A stretch of DNA of 64,000 nucleotides from Belnapia mucosa (GCF_016775475.1 NZ_JAEUXJ010000002.1:186001-250000); one strand, 5' to 3'. Positions 37,405 through 46,060 are shown, numbered from the stretch's first letter. Notes: a model not told the origin generated them from the sequence alone. Numbers and translations are program-made.

Positions 37405-38558
37405 GCCCCAGCCTCCTCGGCGATGGGTTCCAGCAGCGCCAGCGCCTCGCCCCGCCAGAGGCCGAAGCCGGTCACCAGCGCCTGCGGCACGAGGCCGGCC
37501 CGCAACGCCAGGGCGGCCAGCGCCAGATTGGCCGGGAAGGTTGCCTCCACCGCATGGCCGAGAAGATCGGTGGTGTGCCGCACTGGTCCCGGTGCCGGCC
37601 CGGCGGCGGCGAGGTCGGCCAGGAAGGCGGCCTCCTCCGCCAGCGGATCGCTGGCGCCGCTGGCGCCGGAAAAGACCGCATAGCCCGGCCGCAGCGGCAG
37701 GCCCTCGGCCAGCCGGCCGGCCTCGGCGCGTGCCGTGTCGTCGCTCCGCCGCCGGGCCGTGCCGGTGCGGATGGCCGAGAGCTTCGCCAGCCCCCGCGCC
37801 CCGCGTGCCCGGGCGTGGCGCGCCGTCTCCAGCACCAGGAAGGCGCCGGCGCTGCCCATCACCACCCCGCCCGGCCCACGTTCGGCCAGCGGCACCCAGC
37901 CGTCGCGCCACAGCGCGCCGGAGGTCCCGAAGAGCAGCAGCATGTCCCAGCGCCCGGCGACATAGGCGCCGCCGACCAGCGCCGTCTCGCCCCGGCCCTC
38001 GGCCAGCCGCGCGGCGGCGATCCGCACCGCATCGGCCCCGGCCGATTCCTCGCCCATGAAGGTGCGGGAGGAGCCGGTGACGCCATGGACGATGGAGATA
38101 TTGCCGGCCAGCAGGTTGGAGAGCTGGGCGAGGAAGAGGGTCGGCCGCAGCCCATTGGCCAGCCGCCCGTTCAGCAGCGGGCCCGCCTCGCCGGGCGGCA
38201 GCGTGGCCAGCTCGCGGCAGATCGTCTCGTCCAGCGCCACATCCCGCTCGCCGCCGCCGGCGGCCACCACCAGATGCATGTCGGCCGCCAGGGCGCGGGC
38301 CCCGGCATGGTCGAGCGCCAGCCCGGCGGCATAGGTGCCGAGGCGTTGCCAGGGCTCCATCTGCCGCTGGTCGCCCTTCTTCGGGATCTGCGAATCGAGT
38401 GCGAGGGCAGGCAGCGGGTGGATGGGGAAGGGGGCGAAGCCCGCCTCATCCACCGCCGGCCGCGACGCCGCGTCCTGCAGCGCCGCCAGATGCGGCGCCT
38501 CGCCCTCGCCGAGGGAGGAGACGAGGCCGATGCCGGTGATCCAGACGGCCTCGCTCAT
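37401..38558 (-). CDS. fabF2XL: Ketosynthase-like protein lacking the catalytic residues (FabF2XL)
   Basis: 385 residues of the ketosynthase fold (N-terminus AVWITGIGLVSSLGEG; C-terminal TTDLLGHAVEATFPANLALA). The nucleophile region reads SIVHGVTGSSRTFMGEESAG with no cysteine, and the NAHGTGT histidine motif is replaced by a stretch reading YAVFSGASGAS. Only one active-site histidine remains. It therefore cannot condense by itself and most likely dimerises with FabF1XL as a chain-length-factor-type subunit. ATGA overlaps on both sides tie it to fabF1XL and fabZXL. Confidence 0.88.
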   Translation of the reverse strand: MSEAVWITGIGLVSSLGEGEAPHLAALQDAASRPAVDEAGFAPFPIHPLPALALDSQIPKKGDQRQMEPWQRLGTYAAGLALDHAGARALAADMHLVVAAGGGERDVALDETICRELATLPPGEAGPLLNGRLANGLRPTLFLAQLSNLLAGNISIVHGVTGSSRTFMGEESAGADAVRIAAARLAEGRGETALVGGAYVAGRWDMLLLFGTSGALWRDGWVPLAERGPGGVVMGSAGAFLVLETARHARARGARGLAKLSAIRTGTARRRSDDTARAEAGRLAEGLPLRPGYAVFSGASGASDPLAEEAAFLADLAAAGPAPGPVRHTTDLLGHAVEATFPANLALAALALRAGLVPQALVTGFGLWRGEALALLEPIAEEAGA

Positions 38559-39007
38559 GCCGGCAGGCCGATCCGCACCGCCTGGGCGCGCATCGCCGCT
38601 TCCAGTTCCGGCGCGGGGAAGGGCTGGAGGCTGAATTTCATCTCGCCCACCTCGCAGACGCGGCGGCCCTCGCAGGTGATGGCGGCCTCGGTCACGGCGA
38701 AGCCCGATCCCTCATGAACCAGCCTGGCCGAGACGCTCAGCCGCTCCCCGGGGCGAACGAAGCGGCGCAGCTTCAGCTCCCGGTTGCCGATCAGGAAGGC
38801 CATGCGGGTATAGAGAAGCCGGGCCAGCAGCAGGTAGCCGGAGGCCTGGGCCATGGTCTCCAGCAGCAGCACGCCGGGGACCAGCGGATGGCCGGGGAAA
38901 TGCCCCTCGAAGACCGGGCTCGCCTCGGGGACCACCGCCTCGGCGGTGATGCTCTCGGGATCGACCGCCTCGATGCGGTCGATCATCTGGAAATATTCGA
39001 GGCGCAC
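38555..39007 (-). CDS. fabZXL: 3-hydroxyacyl-ACP dehydratase of the VLCFA cluster (FabZ-like)
   Basis: 150 residues of the hot-dog fold. Catalytic H36 and E50 lie in GHFPGHPLVPGVLLLETMAQ. The usual FabZ motif GHFPxxPVxPG is conserved with His in place of the usual residue before PL. It dehydrates the 3-hydroxyacyl intermediate in each elongation cycle. Start is a GTG at 39007, ten bases after the acpXL stop; the ribosome binding site is weak, suggesting coupling. Confidence 0.88.
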   Translation of the reverse strand: MRLEYFQMIDRIEAVDPESITAEAVVPEASPVFEGHFPGHPLVPGVLLLETMAQASGYLLLARLLYTRMAFLIGNRELKLRRFVRPGERLSVSARLVHEGSGFAVTEAAITCEGRRVCEVGEMKFSLQPFPAPELEAAMRAQAVRIGLPA

Positions 39008-39017
39008 GGATTTGGGG

Positions 39018-39308
39018 CTAGGTCGCGGCGCCGGATTTCGCCGCGACCAGCTCCTCGATCCGCTTCGCCAGGTTCTCCATGACGAAATACTGCGCGGCCG
39101 GGGCGGCGCCGGAATTCACTTCCTGCGTCCAGGCTTCGACCGGGACCTTGATGCCGAAATCCTTGTCGATGGCGAAGACGATGTCGAGGAAGTCGAGGCT
39201 GTCGATGCCGAGATCCTCGATGACATGGCTTTCGGGCGTGATCTTCTCGCGCGGGACGTCACTCGTCTCCGCGATGATGTCGGCGATGCGCTCGAACGCC
39301 GAGGCCAT
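39018..39308 (-). CDS. acpXL: Specialised acyl carrier protein AcpXL
   Basis: 96 residues, acidic, with phosphopantetheine serine S37 in [20 protein letters not shown]. It is longer than AcpP (about 78) and has the AcpXL-type insert [21 protein letters not shown] before the last helix. AcpXL carries 27-hydroxyoctacosanoic-type acids to lipid A in Rhizobium and relatives. First gene of the six-gene cluster; the promoter should lie between it and the tRNA-Leu gene. Confidence 0.92.
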   Translation of the reverse strand: MASAFERIADIIAETSDVPREKITPESHVIEDLGIDSLDFLDIVFAIDKDFGIKVPVEAWTQEVNSGAAPAAQYFVMENLAKRIEELVAAKSGAAT

Positions 39309-39416
39309 GGGCTTCTCCGGAACGGACGGTCAGGGAAGGGGGTCTTTGGCCCGATCCGGGGCGCTTGGCAAGCGCCGCGTCGCCGGCGGGACGGCCGGTG
39401 TGGATGACCCGAGAGG

Positions 39417-39502
39417 TGGTAGGGGCGGCCGGACTCGAACCGGCATAGCCTTGCGGCCGGGGGATTTTGAGTCCCCTGCGTCTACCATTCCGCCACGCCC
39501 CC
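39417..39502 (-). tRNA. tRNA-Leu (anticodon CAA)
   Basis: Reading leftwards the gene starts GGGGGCGTGGCGGAATGG and ends TACCA, so CCA is encoded. The acceptor stem is GGGGGCG with CGCCCCT (one G-U), the anticodon stem-loop is GGGGA-CTCAAAA-TCCCC giving anticodon CAA, the variable arm GGCCGCAAGGCT is long as in leucine tRNAs, and the T arm contains GGTTCGAGTCC. It decodes UUG. No other tRNA lies in the window, and no integrase sits next to it. Confidence 0.97.
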
Positions 39503-39559
39503 GCGGCAGGGCGAGGATTAGCACGGGTCCCCACCGGCTGCGAAGCGGGGGGCGCCCGC

Positions 39560-40528
39560 CTAATCCGCCACCGCGCCGGACGCCTGGACGATCGTCCGCA
39601 TCCGCCCCGTCTCCTCGGCGATGAAGCGGGCGAAATGGTCCCGGCCGCGCGCCCGGGCGAGGCTGCCCGTCTCCGCCACCCGGGCGGCGACGCCCGGGTC
39701 CTGCATCGCCGCCACCGCCTCCGCCTCCAGCCGGGCGAGCACCGGCTCCGGCACTCCGGCCGGGGCCATCAGCCCGAACCAGCCGACGGTGGTCACGTCG
39801 ATTCCCGCCTCGCGCAGGGTCGGCAACTCGGCGAAGGCGGGCACGCGCTCCTCGCCGGTGACCGCCAGCGCCTTCATCCGCCCCGTCTTCGCCAGCTGGG
39901 CGACGCCGGAGATGGACTGGAACAGCACCTGGACCCGGCCCTCCATCAGGTCGGTATTGGCTTGGGCCGGGTCGCGATAGGGGACGTGCACCATCTGCGT
40001 CCCGGTCAGCATGTTGAACTGCACCCCCGCCAGATGCTGCGAGGTGCCGTTGCCGATCGAGCCGAAGCTGACCCCGGCTCCCTGCGCCCGCGCCCAGGCG
40101 GCGAATTCGCCAGGCGTCGCAACCGGCAGGCCGAGCGGCACGACCATCAGGTTCGGCACCAGTGCCAGCAGCGAGATGGGGGTGAGGTCCCGGTCCGGGT
40201 CATAGGGCAAGCGGCGGAACAGGAAGCGGTTCACCGCCACCGTGCCGATGGCGCCGAGCACAAGGGTATAGCCGTCGGGGGCCGCTCGCGCCGCCGCCTC
40301 GGTGCCGATATTCCCGCCCGCCCCGCCGCGATTCTCGATCACCACCGGCTGGCCGAGCCGGGCCGTCAGGAATTCGGCGGTGACGCGGCCGACGAAATCG
40401 CTGGCGCCGCCGGGCGGGAAGGGGACGATGAAGCGCAGCGGCCGGCTCGGCCAGGGCTCCTGCGCCAGAGTCGGCGTCGCCAGGGCCAGCGTCGCCAGCG
40501 CCGCGCCGAGGAGTGCGCGCCGTCGCAT
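39560..40528 (-). CDS. Tripartite tricarboxylate transporter-type binding protein (Bug family)
   Basis: 322 residues with a signal peptide (MRRRALLGAALATLALATPT, cut near AQ-EP). Bug signatures: WPSRPLRFIVPFPPGGASD, VVIENRGGAGGNIGT, AAPDGYTLVLG, and the ligand region MVHVPYRD. Bug proteins are periplasmic receptors for carboxylates and related aromatics; they often lack neighbouring membrane genes, as here. It is the last gene of the marR-hpaB operon and overlaps the preceding gene as TGATG. Confidence 0.93.
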   Translation of the reverse strand: MRRRALLGAALATLALATPTLAQEPWPSRPLRFIVPFPPGGASDFVGRVTAEFLTARLGQPVVIENRGGAGGNIGTEAAARAAPDGYTLVLGAIGTVAVNRFLFRRLPYDPDRDLTPISLLALVPNLMVVPLGLPVATPGEFAAWARAQGAGVSFGSIGNGTSQHLAGVQFNMLTGTQMVHVPYRDPAQANTDLMEGRVQVLFQSISGVAQLAKTGRMKALAVTGEERVPAFAELPTLREAGIDVTTVGWFGLMAPAGVPEPVLARLEAEAVAAMQDPGVAARVAETGSLARARGRDHFARFIAEETGRMRTIVQASGAVAD

Positions 40529-41709
40529 CAGGCGATCTCCTCGGCCCGGCGCAGGCTGCCGATCATGGAGATCTGGGTCAGATAGGCATGCGCCTTGGCG
40601 GGATCGGCCGCGGCCTCCGCCATGCGGGCGCGGAAGGCGGCCTGGGCCTCCGGCTCCACCGCTTCCAGGTTCTGCTTGTTGGCGATGGTCTGGCGCTGGA
40701 CATGCTCCACCGTCACCCCGCGCCGCTGCCGGTCGTAGCGGTCGAGCAGCGCTTCCTCCGCGCCCTCCAGCATCACCGCGGCCAGCTTCGCCCCGAGGTT
40801 CACCGCGTCATGCACCCCGCCATTCAGCCCCATGCCGCCGAGCGGGTTGTTGATATGCGCCGCATCGCCGGCCAGCAGGATGCGCCCGCGCCGGAAGGTC
40901 TCAGCGACGCGCTGATGCACCCGGTAGAGCGTCCGGTGGCGAATCTCATAGCCGCCGCGCCCGGCGATGATCCGCCCCATCCGCGCCGCCGCGAACTCGT
41001 CTGAGGCGACCTCCTCCTCGGAAACCTCGGGCTTCACCGGGAACATCGCCCGCCACAGGCCGGGCACGCGCAACAGGAAGAACCATTCCTCCGGATCGGC
41101 ATAGTAGGAGACATCGGCCAGGCCCGGGATGGCCTCGGCGAACTCGAAGGGCGTCGAGAGGACCAGGAAGCGCTCCGGCCAGGTGAAGCCCTCGAACTCG
41201 ATCCCGGCCGCGCGCCGCACCGCGCTGCGCGCCCCATCCGCGCCGATCAGCCAGGAGCCTTCGACCGAGGAGCCATCGGCCAGCGTCACCCGCACATGGT
41301 CGCCACGGTCCTCGGCCGTATCCAGCCTGGCGTTGAAGCGCAGCGCGAAGCCCGGCCGGCCGGAGAGCAGGCCGGCCAGGATGCGGGTCAGCTTGAACTG
41401 CTCGACCTGCACCCGGAAGGGATGCCGCGTCAGGTCGGCGATGGTGCCGAAGTCGAATTCCGCGATCAGGCTGTGGTCGCGGTTGCGGTACTGCAGCTTC
41501 GGCGCCACCAGCCCCTCGGCGATCATGGCCCGGGCGGCGCCGAGATCGTCCAGCATGTCGAGCGTCGGCGCATGGAAGGTGGAGGCGCGGAGCTCGAGCG
41601 GCAGGGCCGGCTCCGCCTCCAGCACCGTCACCGGGATGCCGTGGCGGTGCAGGGCGGCGGCGGCGACCAGCCCGACCGGCCCGGCGCCGGCGATGAGGAC
41701 GGGGCGCAT
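40528..41709 (-). CDS. FAD-dependent monooxygenase (UbiH/phenol hydroxylase-like)
   Basis: 393 residues from ATG 41709, which overlaps the stop of the preceding gene as TGATG; an upstream GTG/ATG would add seven residues. FAD motifs GAGPVGLVAAAALHRHGI, SWLIGADGARSAVRRAAG and GDAAHINNPLGGMGLNGGVH are complete. Group A hydroxylase acting on an aromatic compound with NAD(P)H. Its place beside an HpaB-type oxygenase suggests successive hydroxylations of the same ring; the substrate is not known. Confidence 0.88.
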   Translation of the reverse strand: MRPVLIAGAGPVGLVAAAALHRHGIPVTVLEAEPALPLELRASTFHAPTLDMLDDLGAARAMIAEGLVAPKLQYRNRDHSLIAEFDFGTIADLTRHPFRVQVEQFKLTRILAGLLSGRPGFALRFNARLDTAEDRGDHVRVTLADGSSVEGSWLIGADGARSAVRRAAGIEFEGFTWPERFLVLSTPFEFAEAIPGLADVSYYADPEEWFFLLRVPGLWRAMFPVKPEVSEEEVASDEFAAARMGRIIAGRGGYEIRHRTLYRVHQRVAETFRRGRILLAGDAAHINNPLGGMGLNGGVHDAVNLGAKLAAVMLEGAEEALLDRYDRQRRGVTVEHVQRQTIANKQNLEAVEPEAQAAFRARMAEAAADPAKAHAYLTQISMIGSLRRAEEIA

Positions 41710-42917
41710 CACCGCCGCACCAGTGCGCATTCGCTCTCGGCGAGCGGCCGCGCGGCGACCTCGGCCGGGATGGTGGCGACGGTCTGGTAGTAGTCCCAGG
41801 GGCCGCGGCTTTCGGCTGGTGACTTCACGCGGAACAGGGTGAAGTCGCGCAGCACCCGCCCATCCTCGCGGATGCGGCCCTCCCGCGTCATGAAGTCATT
41901 GATCGGCATGGCGCGCATCTGCGCTGCCACCTTCTCGGCATCGTCGGTGCCCGCCGCCTGGATGGCGCGGAGATAGTGCAGCGTCGCGGTATAGATGCCG
42001 GCCTGCGGCATGGTCGGCATGCGCTTCATCGTCTCGAAGAAGCGGCGGGACCAGGCGCGGGCCTCCTCGTTCATGTCCCAGTAGAAGCTCTCGGTCAGCA
42101 TCAGCCCCTGCGCGTCCTGCAAGCCGATCGCATGGATGTCGGTGAGGAAGACCATGATGCCGACCGGCGTCATGCTGCGGAACAGGCCGAAGCTCGCCGC
42201 CTGCTTGATGGAATTGGACAGGTCGCCGCCCGCATTGGCGAAGGCGATGACCTTCGCCCGCGAGGCCTGGGCCTGCAGCAGGAAGGAGGAGAAATCGGCC
42301 GTGTTCAGCGGGTGCCGCACATTGCCGAGGACGCGGCCCCCATTGGCGCGCACCACCGCCCCCGTATCCCGCTCGAAGGCATGGCCCACGGCGTAATCGA
42401 CGGTGAGGAAGAACCAGCTATCGCCACCCTGGCGCAGCACCGCATTGCCGGTGCTGGTCGCCAGCGCATAGCTGTCGAAGGCCCAATGAATACCGTAAGG
42501 CGAGCAGGCCTTGCCCGTCAGGTCGGAGACCGCGGCGGAGCTGAAGATGACGAGCCGCTGCTTCTCCCGCGCCACCTGCTGCACCGCCAGCGCGATGCCG
42601 GAATTGGGCAGGTCCATGATGACGTCGATGCGGTCCTGGTCGTACCAGCGCCGCGCCAGCGCCGTGCCGACATCCGCCTTGTTCTGATGATCGCCGGCCA
42701 CGACCTCGATCGGCCGGCCCAGCACCTGGCCGCCGAAATCGGCGACCGCCATCCGCGCCGCCTCGACTGAGCCCGGCCCCGCCAGATCGGCGAAGAGCCC
42801 GGTCTGGTCGTTCAGCACGCCGATCCGCACCACATTGTCGCTGAGCTGCGCCCGCGCCGGCGCCGCCAGCGCCAGTGCGGCCGCCAGCAGCCCCGCACCC
42901 CAGAACCCCATCCGCAT
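41709..42917 (-). CDS. Branched-chain amino acid-type ABC binding protein (LivK family)
   Basis: 402 residues from ATG 42917, chosen because AGGGG lies eight bases upstream and a signal peptide begins there (RMGFWGAGLLAAALALAAPA); an ATG at 42959 lacks a binding site. The Leu/Ile/Val-binding fold is shown by VVRIGVLNDQTGLFADLAG, LDIHAIG-type hinge TDIHAIGLQDAQGL and an SFYWDMNEEARAW region. In catabolic operons this family often binds aromatic acids. No permease or ATPase of the Liv type is present, so it must use one encoded elsewhere. Confidence 0.88.
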   Translation of the reverse strand: MRMGFWGAGLLAAALALAAPARAQLSDNVVRIGVLNDQTGLFADLAGPGSVEAARMAVADFGGQVLGRPIEVVAGDHQNKADVGTALARRWYDQDRIDVIMDLPNSGIALAVQQVAREKQRLVIFSSAAVSDLTGKACSPYGIHWAFDSYALATSTGNAVLRQGGDSWFFLTVDYAVGHAFERDTGAVVRANGGRVLGNVRHPLNTADFSSFLLQAQASRAKVIAFANAGGDLSNSIKQAASFGLFRSMTPVGIMVFLTDIHAIGLQDAQGLMLTESFYWDMNEEARAWSRRFFETMKRMPTMPQAGIYTATLHYLRAIQAAGTDDAEKVAAQMRAMPINDFMTREGRIREDGRVLRDFTLFRVKSPAESRGPWDYYQTVATIPAEVAARPLAESECALVRR

Positions 42918-42980
42918 CGCCCGAACCCCTGCCGTCCAGAAGCCTGCCGTGGCCGTCATCTTATGTCTTGGGGCTTCGCC

Positions 42981-44453
42981 CTATTCCGCCGCCGCCTTCA
43001 GCGCCGGCCCGTCCAGCCCATAGCCCGAGAGCACGCCATCCACCATGCCGGTGGCGCGCGCCCAATCATAGCTCCGGAAGGAATGTCCCTTCGGCACGAA
43101 AGGTGCGCCGGCATAGAACAGCTCGTATTGCGCATGGCGGGAGGCGAATTCGCTCCCCACCGCATCCCAGGCCAGGCGGAAGAATTTCACTCGCTCCTCC
43201 GGCCCCACGGCCGGCGAGCGCTGCGTCCTGCCGATGATGGCGCGCAATTCGGGATCGGCGAAATCCTCGATGCCGGAGGGCAGCATGATCATCCCGCCCC
43301 CCGACAGCTCCCGCAACGTGCCGATCACCTTCCCATAGAGCTGCTGCGTCAGCACCTGCGCCGCATAGAGCAGGTGCCGGTCGGGGATGAAGTAGCGCCC
43401 GTGGAAGCTGCCCTTGGCCTCCATCCCGGCGACCATGCCCTCGACCATCGCCACCTCGGCCGCGAGCTGGCCGAGCGTCTCCCGCACCTGCGGGAAGCCG
43501 AGGGTGCCGTTCACCTCGGCGATCCGCCGCCCGAGCCCGGCCAGGAAGCGCAGCTTCACCATCAGCCGCACCTGCGACTGGTAGTTCTGGTAGACATGCG
43601 CCGGCGTCGCATGGAATTGCCGGGCGCACATCCCGGTATCGCCGGCGACGAAGACCCTGTCCCAGGGCACCCGCACATCCTCGAACCACAGCACCGCGTC
43701 ATTCTCGTCGAAGCGGCTGGCGAGCGGGTTGTCGAAAGTGCTCGGCGCCTCCGCCTCATAGGATTTGCGCGAGAGGATCTTCAGCCCCGGCTGGTTCATC
43801 GGGATGACGAAGGACAGCGCGAAGGGCTCGTCCGCCCCCGCCTGCAAGGGCTGGATGCAGGAGACGAAGACCTCATTCGCCATGATGGCGCTGGTCGCCA
43901 GCATCTTGGCGCCGCGCACGGTGATGCCGGCTGCGTCCTGATCGACCAGCCGCAGCACCAGATCCTCGGCCTGCCCCGCCGCGCCCTGCCCGCGATCGGC
44001 CTGCGGGTTGATGATGGCATAGGTCAGATAAAGATCATTGTCCCGCGCATGGCGGTAGTAGTCCCGCAGCGCCCCGGCGGCGCGGTCGTCGAAGGCCTCG
44101 ATCCCCATCACCATGCCGGAGATGCAGGAGGCGACATGGTCCGGCGAGCGGCCGAGGAAGCCGCAATGGCTCTCGGCCCAGCGCTCCAGCGCCTCGCGCC
44201 GATGCACCAGCGCGTCGCGGCTTTCCGGCAATTCCCACATGCGGGAGACGGGGCGGCCGGTCTCCGGGCTGCTGAAGGTCAGCAAGTCCCGCAGCGCCGG
44301 ATCGGCGTTCAGGTCGAAAAGCCCGGCGGCCGTCGCCACCGCCTGGCGGAAGGCGGGGTGGGTGGTGACATCCGCCACCCTCTCCCCGCGATAGAACAGC
44401 GCCCGCCCGTCGCGCAGGCTTTCCAGATGGTCGCGGCCGGTCTTCGGACTCAT
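42981..44453 (-). CDS. 4-hydroxyphenylacetate 3-monooxygenase-type oxygenase (HpaB family)
   Basis: 490 residues of the FADH2-dependent HpaB/PvcC oxygenase family (acyl-CoA-dehydrogenase-like fold). Family blocks include HLESLRDGRALFYRGERV, GVKMLAT-type RGAKMLATSAIMAN, RFDENDAVLWFEDVRVPWDR, LMVKLRFLAGLGRRI and GSFHGRYFIPD. It hydroxylates phenols ortho to the hydroxyl using reduced flavin from a separate reductase (HpaC), which is not nearby. Overlaps the MarR gene as ATGA. The exact substrate is uncertain: similar proteins act on hydroxyphenylacetate, chlorophenols and pyrroles. Confidence 0.88.
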   Translation of the reverse strand: MSPKTGRDHLESLRDGRALFYRGERVADVTTHPAFRQAVATAAGLFDLNADPALRDLLTFSSPETGRPVSRMWELPESRDALVHRREALERWAESHCGFLGRSPDHVASCISGMVMGIEAFDDRAAGALRDYYRHARDNDLYLTYAIINPQADRGQGAAGQAEDLVLRLVDQDAAGITVRGAKMLATSAIMANEVFVSCIQPLQAGADEPFALSFVIPMNQPGLKILSRKSYEAEAPSTFDNPLASRFDENDAVLWFEDVRVPWDRVFVAGDTGMCARQFHATPAHVYQNYQSQVRLMVKLRFLAGLGRRIAEVNGTLGFPQVRETLGQLAAEVAMVEGMVAGMEAKGSFHGRYFIPDRHLLYAAQVLTQQLYGKVIGTLRELSGGGMIMLPSGIEDFADPELRAIIGRTQRSPAVGPEERVKFFRLAWDAVGSEFASRHAQYELFYAGAPFVPKGHSFRSYDWARATGMVDGVLSGYGLDGPALKAAAE

Positions 44454-44956
44454 GCGGCATCCTCCGCGTGCAGCGTGGCGAGCGCCGCATCGCCATCCGC
44501 CACCATCCGGGGCAGCAGCGCGGCGAGGCGGCGGAAATCATCGGCTCCGAGCGCGGCGAAGAGCGCATCATTCACCGGCGCCTGCACCGGCGCCAGCCGC
44601 GCCAGCGCCGCCCGCCCGGCAGGCGTGACCGAGAGCACGACGCGCCGGCCATCCGCCGGATGCGGCCGCTTATGGACGAAGCCGGCGCGTTGCAGCCGCG
44701 CCACCTCGGCGGTGACGAAGGCGGTCGAGACATGCAGATGCGCGGCCAGCGCCGCGACGCCCGGCTGCCCCGCTTCCAGATGCGCCAGGGCGATCAGCGT
44801 GGTGTAGGCGGCGCCCGGCAGGCCGAGCCGCGCCGCGAAGCCGGCCCGGACCGCCGTCAGCCGGTCGGCGAAGGCGAGGAATTCATGCACGAAGACCCGG
44901 AAGGGCCGATCCGTGCCATCGGGCATCAGGGCCGGCCGGGTAACGGTGGCTGCCAT
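44450..44956 (-). CDS. MarR family transcriptional regulator
   Basis: 168 residues: MarR winged helix with LAAHLHVSTAFVTAEVARLQ as recognition region, and wing KRPHPADGRRVVLSVTPAG. These dimers repress aromatic catabolic operons and release DNA on binding the aromatic ligand. First gene of a five-gene operon (marR-hpaB-livK-monooxygenase-bug), and divergent from a second Bug gene. A perfect 19-bp palindrome 15 bp upstream of its start is the likely operator for both directions. Confidence 0.92.
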   Translation of the reverse strand: MAATVTRPALMPDGTDRPFRVFVHEFLAFADRLTAVRAGFAARLGLPGAAYTTLIALAHLEAGQPGVAALAAHLHVSTAFVTAEVARLQRAGFVHKRPHPADGRRVVLSVTPAGRAALARLAPVQAPVNDALFAALGADDFRRLAALLPRMVADGDAALATLHAEDAA

Positions 44957-44971
44957 GCGCGCTCCGTGATT

Positions 44972-44990
44972 TCGCTAAGCAGCTTAGCGA
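44972..44990. promoter_or_regulatory. 19-bp perfect palindrome, likely MarR operator
   Basis: TCGCTAAGCAGCTTAGCGA: two 9-bp arms around a central A, no mismatch. It lies 15 bp upstream of the marR ATG and 83 bp upstream of the divergent bug ATG. Size and form match MarR sites, so it probably gives autoregulation and control of both transcripts. Confidence 0.75.
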
Positions 44991-45073
44991 CCTTGCGCCC
45001 GCCGTCGCAAGCCTTGCCAGCGCCCGGCCCGCATTGTTCAGTCCCGCCCCAAGGAATAATCGGAGGAAACAGG

Positions 45074-46024
45074 ATGACCATCGCCCGCCGGACGCTGCTC
45101 GCTGCGCCCGCCCTGCTGCCGGCGCTCGCCCGAGCCCAGAGCTGGCCCGACCGGCCGATCCGCATGGTCATCGCCTTCCCCGCCGGCACCGTGACCGACA
45201 CGCTGATGCGCCACTTGGCGGAGCCGCTGTCGCGCGAGCTCGGCCAGCCGGTCATCATCGACAACCGCCCGGGCGGCAGCGGAGTCGTCGGCACCGAGAG
45301 CGTCGCCCGCGCGGCCCCGGACGGCTTCACCTGGTGCGTGCTGAGCGTCACCAACGGGGCGCTGAATACCTATCTGGTCCCGCGCCTCTCCTACGATCCG
45401 CTCAAGGATTTCGCCCCGATCGGCTATGTCGCCGATACCGCCTATATCCTGGCGGTGCCGGCCAGCAGCCCGGCGCGCGACCTGCGCGGCTTCATCGACC
45501 TCGCCAAGCGCCAGCCGCTGACCTACAGCTACGGCAATGCCAGCGCCCGCATCGCCTCTGCGATGCTGGCGCGCATGGCCGGGGTCGAGATGACGGCGGT
45601 GCCCTATCGCGGCGGGCCGGAAGCGCTGACCGATGTGATCGCCGGCCGGATCGACAGCACCTTCACCGATTTCGCCGCCGTCATGCCCCAGGTCCGCGAG
45701 GGCAAGGTGCGGGCGCTCGCCGTCACCTCGCCGCAATCCTTCTCGCTGGCGCCGGAGATCCCGCCGGTGGCGAGCCTGCTGCCGGGCTATGCCGTCTCCG
45801 CCTGGTTCGGCATGGGGCTGCCAGCGGCCACGCCGGCGCCGATCGTGGCGCGGGCCAATGCGGCGATGAATGCGGCGCTGGCCGATCCCGGCTTCATCGA
45901 GAAGGTCGGCCGCCTTGGCTATGTGCCGCGCGGCACGACGCCGGCGGAATTCCACGCCTTCCTCCGCCAGCAGATCGAGGAGATGACCGCCCGCGCCAAG
46001 GAAGCGGGGCTGGAGCCCGGCTGA
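45074..46024 (+). CDS. Tripartite tricarboxylate transporter-type binding protein (Bug family)
   Basis: 316 residues from ATG 45074, behind GGAGGAAACAGG. Signal peptide TIARRTLLAAPALLPALARA, then Bug motifs WPDRPIRMVIAFPAGTVTD, VIIDNRPGGSGVVGT, AAPDGFTW and AVPYRGGPEAL. The phenolate/carboxylate pocket loop differs from its two neighbours (AGTVTD instead of PGGASD/PGGAAD), suggesting another ligand. Divergent from marR, thus probably under the same regulator. Two hairpins follow in the convergent spacer. Confidence 0.93.
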   Translation: MTIARRTLLAAPALLPALARAQSWPDRPIRMVIAFPAGTVTDTLMRHLAEPLSRELGQPVIIDNRPGGSGVVGTESVARAAPDGFTWCVLSVTNGALNTYLVPRLSYDPLKDFAPIGYVADTAYILAVPASSPARDLRGFIDLAKRQPLTYSYGNASARIASAMLARMAGVEMTAVPYRGGPEALTDVIAGRIDSTFTDFAAVMPQVREGKVRALAVTSPQSFSLAPEIPPVASLLPGYAVSAWFGMGLPAATPAPIVARANAAMNAALADPGFIEKVGRLGYVPRGTTPAEFHAFLRQQIEEMTARAKEAGLEPG

Positions 46025-46029
46025 GAACT

Positions 46030-46060
46030 CCCCGCAAGACCGCTTCGCGGCGTTGCGGGG
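46030..46060. terminator. Hairpin after the bug gene
   Basis: CCCCGCAA (46030-46037) pairs with TTGCGGGG (46053-46060), with an inner CCG/CGG pairing around CTTCG. It begins six bases after the stop at 46024. No T-run, so it is a candidate rather than a proven terminator. Confidence 0.5.

Noticed and set aside
39360-39560. Integration site or genomic island border at the tRNA-Leu gene
   Set aside because: No integrase, direct repeat of the tRNA end or mobile gene is seen on either side.
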